From JANWVO01 sp964458495 (lineage in GTDB: Bacteria > Acidobacteriota > Terriglobia > Bryobacterales > Bryobacteraceae): a stretch of DNA of 64,000 nucleotides. The position numbers and the translations under genes are program-made. Location of the stretch: contig CAYWJB010000013.1 of assembly GCA_964458495.1 (NCBI GenBank), positions 1-64,000 on the forward strand, written 5' to 3'. The notes beneath the pieces are model-generated. The model did not search any database and was not told where the DNA came from. It saw only the letters and a list, made by a program, of their open reading frames with translations. Below are positions 28,834 to 37,191 of this stretch, piece after piece (the first letter of the stretch is position 1; each line of letters begins with the position of its first letter).

Positions 28834-30435
28834 ATGGATCAGAAGCTCTACGGCGAGATCATCGACAACTTCTTCACCTGCGATCCCGAACTGATCACTT
28901 CGATCTTCCGTGAATTTCTCATGGCCGTGCAGGCCGAATCCGCCCTGCCACCCTCTGCGCACATGGCCCAGAACTACGAGACGGCGCAAGCCAACCCGGA
29001 AATCCACGTGCTGCCCGGCAACCTGAAGGACGCGCGCGATGCGGTGTTCCCGTATTTTTGGGGGACCGACGGCTGGTTCAGCCCGCTGCACCTGGAGAAC
29101 GTGAAGGGACCTGCCAACTACGCGTCGCTGGTGGGCGCGCTAGCGTGCCTGCTGAAGAACCCGAACCTGTGCACCGACACCTACAGCCAGCGATCCAACG
29201 AGCTGGAGATCAAGGCTATCACCGCGCTGGCGAACCTGCTCTTCTATCACATCGAGGACCCGTGGGGCGTGTTCACCATGGGCGGCACGATCTCGAACCT
29301 GTACGGGGCGAAGCTCGGAGTGGAAAAGACGTGCCCGGGCGCGATGCACAACGGCCTTGGGCAGGAGCGGATCGCGGGCATCGTCTCCGAGGCGGCGCAT
29401 TACTCCAATCTGACGCTGGCCGGCTGGCTCGGGCTGGGCACGAAGAACCTGCATGCGATCCCCACCGATGAAACCTTCGCCATGCGGCTGGATCTGCTGG
29501 AGCAGAAGCTGGAGGAGTTGCACGCGGCGGGCGCGCGGGTGGCGTTCGTGACGGCGACGTTCGGGACGACCGACTCTTCAGGGATCGATGATGTGGCGGC
29601 GATCCGGGAGATCCTCGAGTCCTTCGCCGCCCGCCACGGCGTGCCGAGGCCGCAGTTGCACGTGGACGCGGCTGTCGGGTGGGTGCTGAGCTTCCTGGCG
29701 GCGTACGATTGCGGGCAGAACGAACTCGGCTTCTCTCCCGCAACGCTCGCACTCGTCGAACGGGCGCAGCGCGCCACCGCCGGGCTGCGCGTGGCCGACA
29801 GCATCACCATCGACTTCCACAAGATGGGCTGGGGGCACTACCCGGGCAGCGCGTTTCTGGTGAAGAGCCGCAGCGATCTGCGCTACCTGTCGAGGTCCAC
29901 CGAAGAGATGCCGTACTTTTCGGAGGCCGACGGGCGGCGCGACCCGGCTGTGTTTACACTGGAGACTTCACGCCCGGCGCTGGGTCCCTACACGGTGATG
30001 GCCTCGCTGAACGGCATCGGGCTCGCCGGGTGGCAGCTTCTGGTGGCGCGGGCGCTGGAGCTGGCGGAGGATCTCAAGCAGCGGCTCGAGCGGCTGGAAT
30101 ATTGCAAGGTGCTCAACATGGGCGCCATCGGGCCGAGCGTTGTCTGGTGGGTGCTGCCCAAGGGGCGCAACGCGAAGGAGATCTATCAGCGCGCGATCGA
30201 GGGGCAGTTGCCGGAGGACCGCTTCTCGCGCTATGCGGCGGAGATCCGGCGCCTGTTCGAGAAGCGGGAGAAGAATCTGGACCCGAAGGTGGATGCGCGC
30301 CTGAGCTTCACGCTCAACGCCGGGCACAAGGCACACGGGCTGGCCCTGCCTGCGTGGAAGGCGGTGTTCTTCAACCCGATGACGGACGCAGGCGTGCTGG
30401 ACCGGCTGATTTACAGCATCGATGAGTTGCTTTGA
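28834..30435 (+). CDS. Pyridoxal-phosphate-dependent group II decarboxylase
   Basis: A 533-residue fold-type I amino-acid decarboxylase (glutamate/tyrosine/2,4-diaminobutyrate type). The PLP-binding Lys is in DSITIDFHKMGWGHYP (about residue 332). LHVDAAVGWVLSF carries the conserved Asp that pairs with the pyridine nitrogen, and GVFTMGGTISNLYGAK is the cofactor phosphate region. The substrate cannot be read from sequence. It begins after the family A repeats and ends 54 bases before the lipoprotein gene on the same strand. Confidence 0.9.
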   Translation: MDQKLYGEIIDNFFTCDPELITSIFREFLMAVQAESALPPSAHMAQNYETAQANPEIHVLPGNLKDARDAVFPYFWGTDGWFSPLHLENVKGPANYASLVGALACLLKNPNLCTDTYSQRSNELEIKAITALANLLFYHIEDPWGVFTMGGTISNLYGAKLGVEKTCPGAMHNGLGQERIAGIVSEAAHYSNLTLAGWLGLGTKNLHAIPTDETFAMRLDLLEQKLEELHAAGARVAFVTATFGTTDSSGIDDVAAIREILESFAARHGVPRPQLHVDAAVGWVLSFLAAYDCGQNELGFSPATLALVERAQRATAGLRVADSITIDFHKMGWGHYPGSAFLVKSRSDLRYLSRSTEEMPYFSEADGRRDPAVFTLETSRPALGPYTVMASLNGIGLAGWQLLVARALELAEDLKQRLERLEYCKVLNMGAIGPSVVWWVLPKGRNAKEIYQRAIEGQLPEDRFSRYAAEIRRLFEKREKNLDPKVDARLSFTLNAGHKAHGLALPAWKAVFFNPMTDAGVLDRLIYSIDELL

Positions 30436-30488
30436 TGCGGGAAGCGGCTCCGGCACGCGTGTATATTAGTGGCCGGAGTGGAACGCCG

Positions 30489-31844
30489 ATGCGCCGAAAG
30501 ATCCTGCCGTGGATTGCCGGAGCCGTGCTCATGACGCAAGGTTGCAGCGCGCCACCGCCGCCAGCCGCCGCGGCGCGGAAGGAGGGGCGGATCCTGGCCA
30601 GAGTTCATCCCTCGGGATTCGAACACGCCCACGACACCTACAACGGCATGGGTGTGGCGAGCGACGGCCGTGTCTATTATGTGCTGAGCAGCGAAAGGCC
30701 GGACGTGGCCGGGCAGATGTATTTCTACGATCCCTACACGGACCGGGTCGAGCATCTGGGGGACCTGACGGAAGCCGCGGGCGAGAAGGGGATGAACGCC
30801 ATTGCGCAGGGCAAGAGCCACGTGAACTTCGTCGAGGCGGAGGGCAGGCTGTGGCTCGCCACGCACATCGGGTATTACTCGATCAGCGACGACATGGAAA
30901 AGCCGGGCGTGCCGCCGCCGGGCATGAAGTCCTATCGCGGGGGGCACGTGCTTGCCTACGACCTGAAGACGCGGCGGTTTGAGGATCACGGCATCGCGCC
31001 CCGCGGGGAGGGCATCCTCACGATGAACATGGACGCGCAGCGGATGCGCGTCTACGGGCTGACGTGGCCGTCGGGCGTCTTTTTCCGTTACGACGTGCGC
31101 CGCCGGGAGTGGAAGGAGATCGGTGCGTTTTTCGAGGAAGGCGAGAACGGGCGCGGCGCCACCTACCGCACGATTTGCCGTTCGCTGGGCATCGATCCCC
31201 GCGACGGCAGCGTGTACTTCACCACCGGCGACGGCACGATTCACCGCTACCGCTACGACACGGAGGCGGTGGAGGCGGTACAGGGGGACAACCTGAGGAA
31301 GGACTATCTCGGCCAGTACGACGTGACGTCACCCGGGCACATGGCCTACAACTGGCGGCAGGTGGTTTGGCACCCGCGCACGGAGATGTTCTACGGCGTG
31401 CACGGCAACTCGGGCTACCTGTTCCGGTTCGATCCGCGCACCGAGCGGGTGGAAGTGCTCGACCGCATCACCAGCGAGCCCTCGCGCCGCAGCGGCATGT
31501 TCGACCAGTTCAGCTACGGCTATCTGGGATTCACGCTGGGCCCGGACCGCGAGACGCTCTATTATCTGACCGGCGGGCCCATCTACGTGGAAGGGCGCCG
31601 CGTGAAGGGCAAGGATTCGACGGGGAAGGGCGAAGCCAAAGGCGACGAGAACCTGCACCTCATCACGTGGCACATCCCCTCCGGGCGCTACAAGGACCAC
31701 GGCGCGGTGTTCTATGAAGACGGCAGCCACCCGACCTACGTGAACTCGATTGCAGTGACCGGCGACGGCCGAGTGTTCACGCTGGCCCGCGTGCCGCGCA
31801 AGGACGGGTCGTTTCGCACAGAACTGATCAGCTTCCGGCCGTGA
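30489..31844 (+). CDS. Beta-propeller-like lipoprotein of unknown function
   Basis: A 451-residue putative lipoprotein. The N-terminus MRRKILPWIAGAVLMTQGC ends in a Cys after a short hydrophobic stretch, an acceptable though imperfect lipobox. The mature part holds repeated beta-strand blades such as GMGVASDGRVYYVLSSERP, GHVLAYDLKTRRFEDHGIA, FFRYDVRRREWKEIG and YLFRFDPRTERVEVLDRI, indicating a propeller fold. ATG 30489 is chosen to place this leader first, with GGAGTGG upstream. No enzymatic motif was recognised. Confidence 0.75.
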   Translation: MRRKILPWIAGAVLMTQGCSAPPPPAAAARKEGRILARVHPSGFEHAHDTYNGMGVASDGRVYYVLSSERPDVAGQMYFYDPYTDRVEHLGDLTEAAGEKGMNAIAQGKSHVNFVEAEGRLWLATHIGYYSISDDMEKPGVPPPGMKSYRGGHVLAYDLKTRRFEDHGIAPRGEGILTMNMDAQRMRVYGLTWPSGVFFRYDVRRREWKEIGAFFEEGENGRGATYRTICRSLGIDPRDGSVYFTTGDGTIHRYRYDTEAVEAVQGDNLRKDYLGQYDVTSPGHMAYNWRQVVWHPRTEMFYGVHGNSGYLFRFDPRTERVEVLDRITSEPSRRSGMFDQFSYGYLGFTLGPDRETLYYLTGGPIYVEGRRVKGKDSTGKGEAKGDENLHLITWHIPSGRYKDHGAVFYEDGSHPTYVNSIAVTGDGRVFTLARVPRKDGSFRTELISFRP

Positions 31845-31901
31845 GGCGGAAGGTCCGCGGCGCACCGGCGCGCAGCCAGAATGGGAATGGGGAGTTATGC
31901 C

Positions 31902-32216
31902 ATGAAAGCCATTGCCGATGTGTGTATCCTCCCGTTGGGGGTGGGGGCTTCGGTTTCGAAAGAGGTGACCGAGTGCGAGCGGATCCTGCGGGAGAGCGGG
32001 CTGAAGACGAGGCTGCACGCCTACGGGACGAACGTCGAGGGAGAGTGGGACGAAGTCATGGCGGCGGTGAAGCGCTGCCACGAAGCGCTGCATGAGATGG
32101 GCGTGCCGCGCATCTCCACCAACATCCGGATCGGCACGCGCACGGACAAGCCGCAGACGATGGAGGACAAGATCCGGAAGGTGGAGGATGCGCTTTCCGG
32201 GCGGGAGCAGTCCTGA
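31902..32216 (+). CDS. Thiamine-binding / MTH1187-family protein (YqgV type)
   Basis: A 104-residue member of the DUF77 family, which folds like a ferredoxin and binds thiamine or a related compound. Typical features are ADVCILPLGVGASVSKEVTE, the middle LKTRLHAYGTNVEGEWDEV and the C-terminal GVPRISTNIRIGTRTDK. GGGGAG precedes ATG 31902 by eight bases. It lies 57 bases after the lipoprotein gene and converges on the HAD phosphatase. Confidence 0.88.
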   Translation: MKAIADVCILPLGVGASVSKEVTECERILRESGLKTRLHAYGTNVEGEWDEVMAAVKRCHEALHEMGVPRISTNIRIGTRTDKPQTMEDKIRKVEDALSGREQS

Positions 32217-32224
32217 GCCGGGCC

Positions 32225-32911
32225 TCAGGCAAACAGGGTTTCGGCGCGGAGGCCGCGCAGATCGTCCACATAGCGGTCTGGCGCGCAGGCGAGCAGCTCG
32301 GGGCCGCTGACGACGCCTGTGCCCACGGCGAGGATGCCGACGCCGGCCTCGCGCGCGGCCTGCACGTCGTTGGGGTGGTCGCCGAGGTAAACGACTTGAG
32401 CGCCTGCGCAGATCAGGCCGGCCTTTCTGGCGCGCGAAACCGCCAGGCGCAGCAGCGCTGCGCGAGTCGGGCCGTCGCCGGAAAACGCGCCGGTGGAGAA
32501 GAACTCGTCCAGACCTGCGCGGCGCATTTTGGTCCAGGCGATCCGCTCGATGTTCCCCGTGACCAGCCCGCAGGGGATGCCGCGCCGCTGGAGGGAGCGC
32601 AGCAGGCCGCGCACGCCGGGGCAGACCTTGCGTTCCAGGGGAGGACAAGTTCGCACGAAAATGTTCTGGGCGGCGCGGGCTGCCGCCGGGATGAGCCGGG
32701 TTGCCGCGGCGCCGAGCAGGCCGGCGCGTTCGAGCATGGCCATCAGGATGTCGCGGTCGAGCATTCCGGCCACAGGGATGCCGTTGATGGAGACGCGGAC
32801 GCCCGAGACACGCTCGACCGCGCGCTCGAGCGCTTCCCGGTGCGCCGGTCCGCTCCGGCGAAGAAGGGTCCCGTCGATGTCGAACAGCGCCAGCGCGCCC
32901 GCCTGACTCAT
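32225..32911 (-). CDS. HAD-superfamily hydrolase (phosphoglycolate-phosphatase-like)
   Basis: A 228-residue phosphatase. Motif I is LFDIDGTLL with the nucleophile and acid Asp residues, motif II is VTGN, motif III the Lys in the SRARKAG region, and motif IV is LGDHPNDVQAA. A helical cap domain lies between about residues 20 and 90. The substrate is not predictable. The start at 32911 gives the usual short N-terminus. It is divergent from the next gene with only about 30 bases between the starts. Confidence 0.88.
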   Translation of the reverse strand: MSQAGALALFDIDGTLLRRSGPAHREALERAVERVSGVRVSINGIPVAGMLDRDILMAMLERAGLLGAAATRLIPAAARAAQNIFVRTCPPLERKVCPGVRGLLRSLQRRGIPCGLVTGNIERIAWTKMRRAGLDEFFSTGAFSGDGPTRAALLRLAVSRARKAGLICAGAQVVYLGDHPNDVQAAREAGVGILAVGTGVVSGPELLACAPDRYVDDLRGLRAETLFA

Positions 32912-32944
32912 CCGCCCACCATGATAGCGGGCGATACACTGAAA

Positions 32945-33445
32945 ATGATGCAGGTTCTTGAGGCGGGCGGCCGCCAGTTGGTGCAACTCGAACTCGACGT
33001 GGATCTGCTCCGGCAGGCTGCCGAGGAGGCGGGGTTCACTTGCCGGGTGGAAGAGCGTCCGCGCAGCATCCTCGTCGACCTGGCGGCGCCCGAACGCGAG
33101 ACTCCGCTGTTGCTGTTCGACGGAGCGGACCCGGCCAACACGGGCTGGTTCGCGCGCTGCCAGTTCTATGTCGACGCGCGCAGCGGCGCGGTGATGCAGA
33201 CGCCGTTCATTCTGGCCAACCTGCCGGACGCGCTGGGGCGGACGAACACGCGGGCGGTGCGGCTCCAGATTCAGACGGAGTTGCCGGCCCATGCGCGGCT
33301 GCCGGGCCGGCAGGCGGTCAGCGAGAAGGCGCTGTTCGGGGTGTATGTGGCCTTGCTGCGCGGCCTGCTCCACAACGGCGTGGCGCTGTGCGGGCGCGGG
33401 GTGGTGGAGCCGCTGGCAGGCAAGCCCGAGCCGGCTCGCAAGTGA
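32945..33445 (+). CDS. Hypothetical protein, 166 residues
   Basis: I do not recognise this family. The protein looks soluble, with a predicted alternation of strands and helices (QLVQLELDVDLLRQAAEEAG, SILVDLAAPERETPLLLFDG) and no signal peptide. The frame has normal third-position G/C use and is flanked by real genes, so it is likely expressed. ATG codons at 32921, 32945 and 32948 are all possible starts and none has a clear ribosome site. It converges on the next gene so tightly that the two stop codons are adjacent (TGATCA, 33443-33448). Confidence 0.6.
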   Translation: MMQVLEAGGRQLVQLELDVDLLRQAAEEAGFTCRVEERPRSILVDLAAPERETPLLLFDGADPANTGWFARCQFYVDARSGAVMQTPFILANLPDALGRTNTRAVRLQIQTELPAHARLPGRQAVSEKALFGVYVALLRGLLHNGVALCGRGVVEPLAGKPEPARK

Positions 33446-35383
33446 TCACTTGAGCACGGGCAGGATGGAACTCGAGTCGTCCGTCCAGAGGTAGCGCCGT
33501 TCAGGCGGCCCGGCGGCGGGCCGGGCAGTGTCGACGACCATCCAGGTGGAAGCGAGGGCCGCGACAGCCGGGTCTTGGGAGCCCGACATGCGCGTGCACG
33601 CCGCGCCTGCGTCCGCCGCCACCGCTCGCACCACAGGGGCGAGGTCGGCGTACTGGTTCGAGATGTGGAAGGCGATCACGCCTTGAGGCGCCAGGTGCCA
33701 GCGGTAAAGCGTGAATGCCTCGCGCGTGAGCAGGTGGGCGGGGATGGAATCGCCGCTGAAGGCGTCGATGACGAGCACGTCGAACCGCTGCGGCGGCTCG
33801 CCGGCAAGCGTGAGGCGCGCGTCTCCTTCTGCGATTTCGATGCGGGCCGCGGAGCGCTTGAGGTAGGTGAAGTGCCGCCGGCTGAAGTCGATGACGCGCG
33901 GATTGATCTCGTAGAAGCGAAACAGGTCGCCGGGCCGCCCGTAGGCGGCCAGCGCGCCCGCGCCCAGTCCGACGATGCCCACGCGGCGGGGCGGCCCCGG
34001 GCGGCTCAACAGCAGCCCTGCGGCACTGGCGTGTCCGTAGTAGGCGGTGGGCGTGTCCTGCATCTCCGGGTCTGTGAACTGCGATCCGTGCACCACGAGG
34101 CCGTGCAGCATCTTGCGCAGCGGCGGGCGGCCTTCCGCGGCAGGCGTGTCGACCACCCGCAGGCTGCCATAGAAGTTGCGCCCGCCGTCTACGAGCCCTG
34201 AGTAGTAATTCTGGATCAGAGCCAAAGACGGGGTAGCCGCCAGCAGGGCCGCCAGCCAGGCGGCCTGCATGGTCCACCGGCCGCTGCCGCGCAGGCGCCA
34301 CAGGCAGAGGGGCGCCGCCGCCGCCATCAAGAGAGGCAGCTCGAAATAGCCTTGCATCAGGGTTGGCGCGAGGACACCCGCTGCCAGAGTGCCCAGCGCA
34401 CCGCCGGCGGCAGCGTGAGTCCAGAAGCTGGTGAGCCGTCCCGGCCCGGGCTTCGCCGCCGCGAGTTCGCGGTGCGCGAACAGGCACACGAGCGCGAGGC
34501 CCAGGCAATAGAGACCCCCCTTGGCCGCAAGCGCGGCCTGCAAGTCCAGGAAGAGGATGGAGAGCGCCATGGCCAGCAGGCCCAGCAGCGCGTGGCGCGC
34601 CGCGCGCCGCGGATCGCGGGCCTCACTGGCGAAGGCGGCTGCATACGTGAGCAGGTAGACCAGAAGCGGGGCCACCCACAGCAGCGGTGCCGGCGCCACG
34701 ACCTGGGTGAGATGCGCGGTGGTTACCGTGAGAAATGCGGTGCCGAGCGCCGCCCAACCGGTCCAGGCCAGCCGTTCTCCCCAGCTGGAACTGCCCGCCA
34801 GCGGCAGGTTCGGGTTCGGCGGATCGCGCCGCCACACGAGCCACGCCGCGGCCGCCAGCAGCAGGGTCTGAACCAGGAACGCGGCATCCCACCAGAGTTG
34901 CAAGCTGGGAAGGCCCATGCGGGGTTCGAACAGGAATGGGAAGGCCAGCAGCGCCAGCGCGCAGGCCGAGTTCGACCAGGCCGAGAGCCGGTACGGGCGT
35001 GCCTGGGAATCAAGAAGCCCCAGCCAGTGCTGCATGAGCGGCGAGGTGGCCGACAACAGGAAATACGGCAGTCCGAAGGCGCCGGCCAATGTCACCAGGA
35101 CATGAAGCGAACCGCCGCCCGGGTGGGGCGCAGCGCGCGGGGCCAGCACGCAGGCGATCACCACGGCGAGATGCGCCAGAGCCTGCCGTCGCGGCGTCAG
35201 GTGTCTGGCCAACCAATGCGCATAGAAATAGCCGCCGAGCAGGCCCGTCTGGAAAAAGAGCAGACAGGCCGACCACACTGCGGCCGAACCCCCGTACAAC
35301 GGAAGCAGCAGCTTGCCCGCCACCGGTTGGACCAGGAACAACAGGAAAGCGCCGAGCACCACCGCCGCGCCGATCCAAAACAT
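33446..35383 (-). CDS. Membrane-fused spermidine-synthase-like protein
   Basis: A 645-residue two-part protein. The first about 400 residues hold around ten transmembrane helices (start MFWIGAAVVLGAFLLFLVQP). The C-terminal about 220 residues are a SpeE-like Rossmann domain: VGIVGLGAGALAAYG (AdoMet-type glycine motif), FYEINPRVIDFS and DVLVIDAFSGDSIPAHLLT. In SpeE the motif contains Asp residues that bind the amine. Here DAFSGDSIP keeps Asp but differs nearby, so true aminopropyl transfer is uncertain. Fused forms are common in acidobacteria. No ribosome site is obvious; a TAGAAT lies 12 bases before the ATG. Confidence 0.85.
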   Translation of the reverse strand: MFWIGAAVVLGAFLLFLVQPVAGKLLLPLYGGSAAVWSACLLFFQTGLLGGYFYAHWLARHLTPRRQALAHLAVVIACVLAPRAAPHPGGGSLHVLVTLAGAFGLPYFLLSATSPLMQHWLGLLDSQARPYRLSAWSNSACALALLAFPFLFEPRMGLPSLQLWWDAAFLVQTLLLAAAAWLVWRRDPPNPNLPLAGSSSWGERLAWTGWAALGTAFLTVTTAHLTQVVAPAPLLWVAPLLVYLLTYAAAFASEARDPRRAARHALLGLLAMALSILFLDLQAALAAKGGLYCLGLALVCLFAHRELAAAKPGPGRLTSFWTHAAAGGALGTLAAGVLAPTLMQGYFELPLLMAAAAPLCLWRLRGSGRWTMQAAWLAALLAATPSLALIQNYYSGLVDGGRNFYGSLRVVDTPAAEGRPPLRKMLHGLVVHGSQFTDPEMQDTPTAYYGHASAAGLLLSRPGPPRRVGIVGLGAGALAAYGRPGDLFRFYEINPRVIDFSRRHFTYLKRSAARIEIAEGDARLTLAGEPPQRFDVLVIDAFSGDSIPAHLLTREAFTLYRWHLAPQGVIAFHISNQYADLAPVVRAVAADAGAACTRMSGSQDPAVAALASTWMVVDTARPAAGPPERRYLWTDDSSSILPVLK

Positions 35384-35428
35384 GCGCTCTCATTCTAGCG
35401 AACAGCCTGGCGCCCGCTCCGCGGCGAC

Positions 35429-35612
35429 GGGGACAGCCTGACACGGGCAGTTCGCATATTTCTCCAAGAGGACGGAGTGCTCTGGCGGTTTCGCAAAACT
35501 GCGTCTCACGGGGCGGCCGATCACCCTGCAACCCCAACCCTGTGATCCGCCGAGGGCCGATGCCCAGACTGCCCTGCATACCCCTCCCGGAGGAGGGTTG
35601 GGCCGGCCAGCG
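35429..35612 (+). repeat. REP family B copy 3 within a tandem 200-bp unit (first)
   Basis: It starts with GGGGACAGCCTGACACGGGC like the RAYT flanks and continues through TTTCGCAAAACTGCGTCTCA into CGAGGGCCGATGCCCAGACT and CTCCCGGAGGAGGGTTG. The whole stretch recurs, with substitutions, exactly 200 bases later. Confidence 0.8.
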
Positions 35613-35628
35613 GCGTCACTTCATCGAG

Positions 35629-35815
35629 GGGGACAGCCTGACACGAGCGGTTTGCGTGTTTGCCCAAAGGGACGGAGCGCTCCGACCATTTCGCAAAGTT
35701 CGCCTTGCGGGGCGACCGACCACCCTGCGACCGCATCCACGTGGGCCAGCGAGGGCCGATGCCCAAACCAAGCTGCCCACGCCTCCCGGAGAAGGGTTGC
35801 GCCAGCACGCCGGCT
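35629..35815 (+). repeat. REP family B copy 4 within a tandem 200-bp unit (second)
   Basis: Diverged direct repeat of 35429-35612. GGGGACAGCCTGACACGAGC starts it, then TTTCGCAAAGTTCGCC, GCGAGGGCCGATGCCC and CCTCCCGGAGAAGGGTTG in the same order and spacing. Its first 100 bases are closer to the inverted copy at 36356. Confidence 0.8.
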
Positions 35816-36355
35816 TCAATTCGGTGTCGCCTTTGCTTTCCAGGAACCGACCCGCACCAAATCCCCTAGTGCCTCCGATACGCATGAGCGCAGCTAACTT
35901 ATTGCGAGGAAAGGTGATTTCTTTGAGTATTTCCAGTGTGTCCGGACGCCGACAATCGGCACGGGGGGTGCCCATGCAGATCTGATTTCTCGAGTGTTTT
36001 AGCTGCCGGTAGCGCGCCGCGGCAGATTCGTGGGGCACATCTCCGCCGCCGCGAAGCTGCGGGCTGTCGAGAGGCGAGGGATGCAGCATGTCCAGATTGA
36101 CGGGACACTATCCTGTCAAGCAGAGTTCCGCAAGGGCGGCGACCGCGACTGAGTTTTGACGGACCGGAGTGCTCTGTGCGGGACGAGAGGACTCGGTAGA
36201 TCAGAACATTGTGTGGGAAGGGGCGCGGCGAGCCGGCTCGCTTTCCCATGGCCCCGATGGGAATATGGCGGCAAGTATCTTTGCTGCCTGGACTTGCGGT
36301 GGCCGGGAGGATGGCGGCGCGAGCCTGGTCGGCGGCCTCGGGTGAGCGGCGCAGA
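35816..36355. other. Non-coding stretch between REP elements
   Basis: About 540 bases without a supportable gene. Open frames here are short, change frame and lack ribosome sites. The sequence is less GC-rich than the surroundings (35830-36000). It may be remnants of lost genes, but nothing was recognised. Confidence 0.5.
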
Positions 36356-36450
36356 GTGGTCGGTCGCCCGGCGAGGCGAAATTTGCGAAACGGTCGGAGC
36401 GCTCCGTCCCTTCTGGCAAACACGCGAACCGCTCGTGTCAGGCTGTCCCC
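36356..36450 (-). repeat. REP family B copy 5 (left flank of the RAYT fragment)
   Basis: Reverse complement of the family B unit: GTGGTCGGTCGCCCGGCGAG leads through GAAACGGTCGGAGCGCTCCG to GTGTCAGGCTGTCCCC. It matches the first 100 bases of the copy at 35629 in opposite orientation. Confidence 0.8.
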
Positions 36451-36567
36451 ATCACGCTACCGGTGGTCGAGGGCGGCTTTGCATCTCGAACTGGCACAGG
36501 GCAGCCCGGAACTATTGGGCGGAGACTTCTGGCGGGAGATTGGAGGCGTGGAGGGTGGCTGGAAATC
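36451..36567 (+). pseudogene. RAYT transposase C-terminal fragment
   Basis: Codes for YRWSRAALHLELAQ and FWREIGG, matching YRWSSAAVHLELAQ and FWREFGG of the decayed RAYT at 10412-11009. Only about 35 residues remain. It then joins a REP element in the same way as the 3' side of the larger copy, so it is an internally deleted second RAYT locus. Confidence 0.75.
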
Positions 36568-36641
36568 GGGATTTCGCGAAACCGTCAGAGGGCTCCGTCC
36601 CTTTGGGCAAATGCGCCAACTGGTCGTGTCAGGCTGTCCCC
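36568..36641 (-). repeat. REP family B copy 6 (right flank of the RAYT fragment)
   Basis: Reverse complement of the unit: ATTTCGCGAAACCGTCAGAG to GTGTCAGGCTGTCCCC. It lies in the same orientation as copy 5, unlike the inverted pair around the larger RAYT, and ends 34 bases before the stop of the TlpA-like gene. Confidence 0.8.
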
Positions 36642-36674
36642 TTGGTCTTGGGCGTCAGGGCCGCCGGCCGCGGG

Positions 36675-37187
36675 TTACTTTTTCAGAAGGCGGTCGAGGA
36701 TCGGGAAAAGCCCATTGCCCTCGAAGATGTCCTTGCGGGAGTCGTCGTAGACGATGTCCTCCCGGATGATGCCATCGGGGCCGACGATGAGGAGCGTGGG
36801 CAGCTTGATCGTGGGGTTCTGGGGTGTGACGTTCAGCATTGCGGCGACGGCCTGGCCGAAGTCGAACAGCACGGGCGAGGTGACTTTGTTGCGCGCCACA
36901 TAGGCGGCGACTGTTTGCGGCGTGTCGGGAGGATTCACGATGGAAAGGATCGAGATCCTGTCGCCGTAGCGGGCCTTGACGCGCTCGAGGGTCTTCGAGA
37001 AATCGGCGCAGTGCGGGCAGTCCGTTTTCATGATGTCGATGAGAAGGATTTTGCCCCGGTAGTCGAGCACGTCATGATAGCGGGCCTGGGAATCCGGCAG
37101 CGTGAAACTGGCGATCCGCTTGCCGGTCAAAGGGCCCGCATGCACGGCGGCGGCCAGAGCCAGCAGGATGGCGGGTAGGCGTTTCAT
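36675..37187 (-). CDS. TlpA/AhpC-type thioredoxin-like exported protein
   Basis: A 170-residue thioredoxin-fold protein. A signal peptide (MKRLPAILLALAAAVHA) is followed by a redoxin domain (TGKRIASFTLPDSQARYHDV) with the active site KTDCPHCADF, that is CPHC, and the cis-Pro segment TIKLPTLLIVGPDG. It would act in the periplasm in disulfide reduction or peroxide chemistry. AAGGAGA precedes ATG 37187 by eight bases. It starts four bases after the mtnA stop, so it belongs to that operon. Confidence 0.88.
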   Translation of the reverse strand: MKRLPAILLALAAAVHAGPLTGKRIASFTLPDSQARYHDVLDYRGKILLIDIMKTDCPHCADFSKTLERVKARYGDRISILSIVNPPDTPQTVAAYVARNKVTSPVLFDFGQAVAAMLNVTPQNPTIKLPTLLIVGPDGIIREDIVYDDSRKDIFEGNGLFPILDRLLKK

Positions 37188-37191
37188 CCGA

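Noticed and set aside
35384..36674. Overlapping small frames as hypothetical genes
   Set aside because: They encode the REP units in different frames (repeated GDGALRPF-type peptides) and are not conserved proteins.
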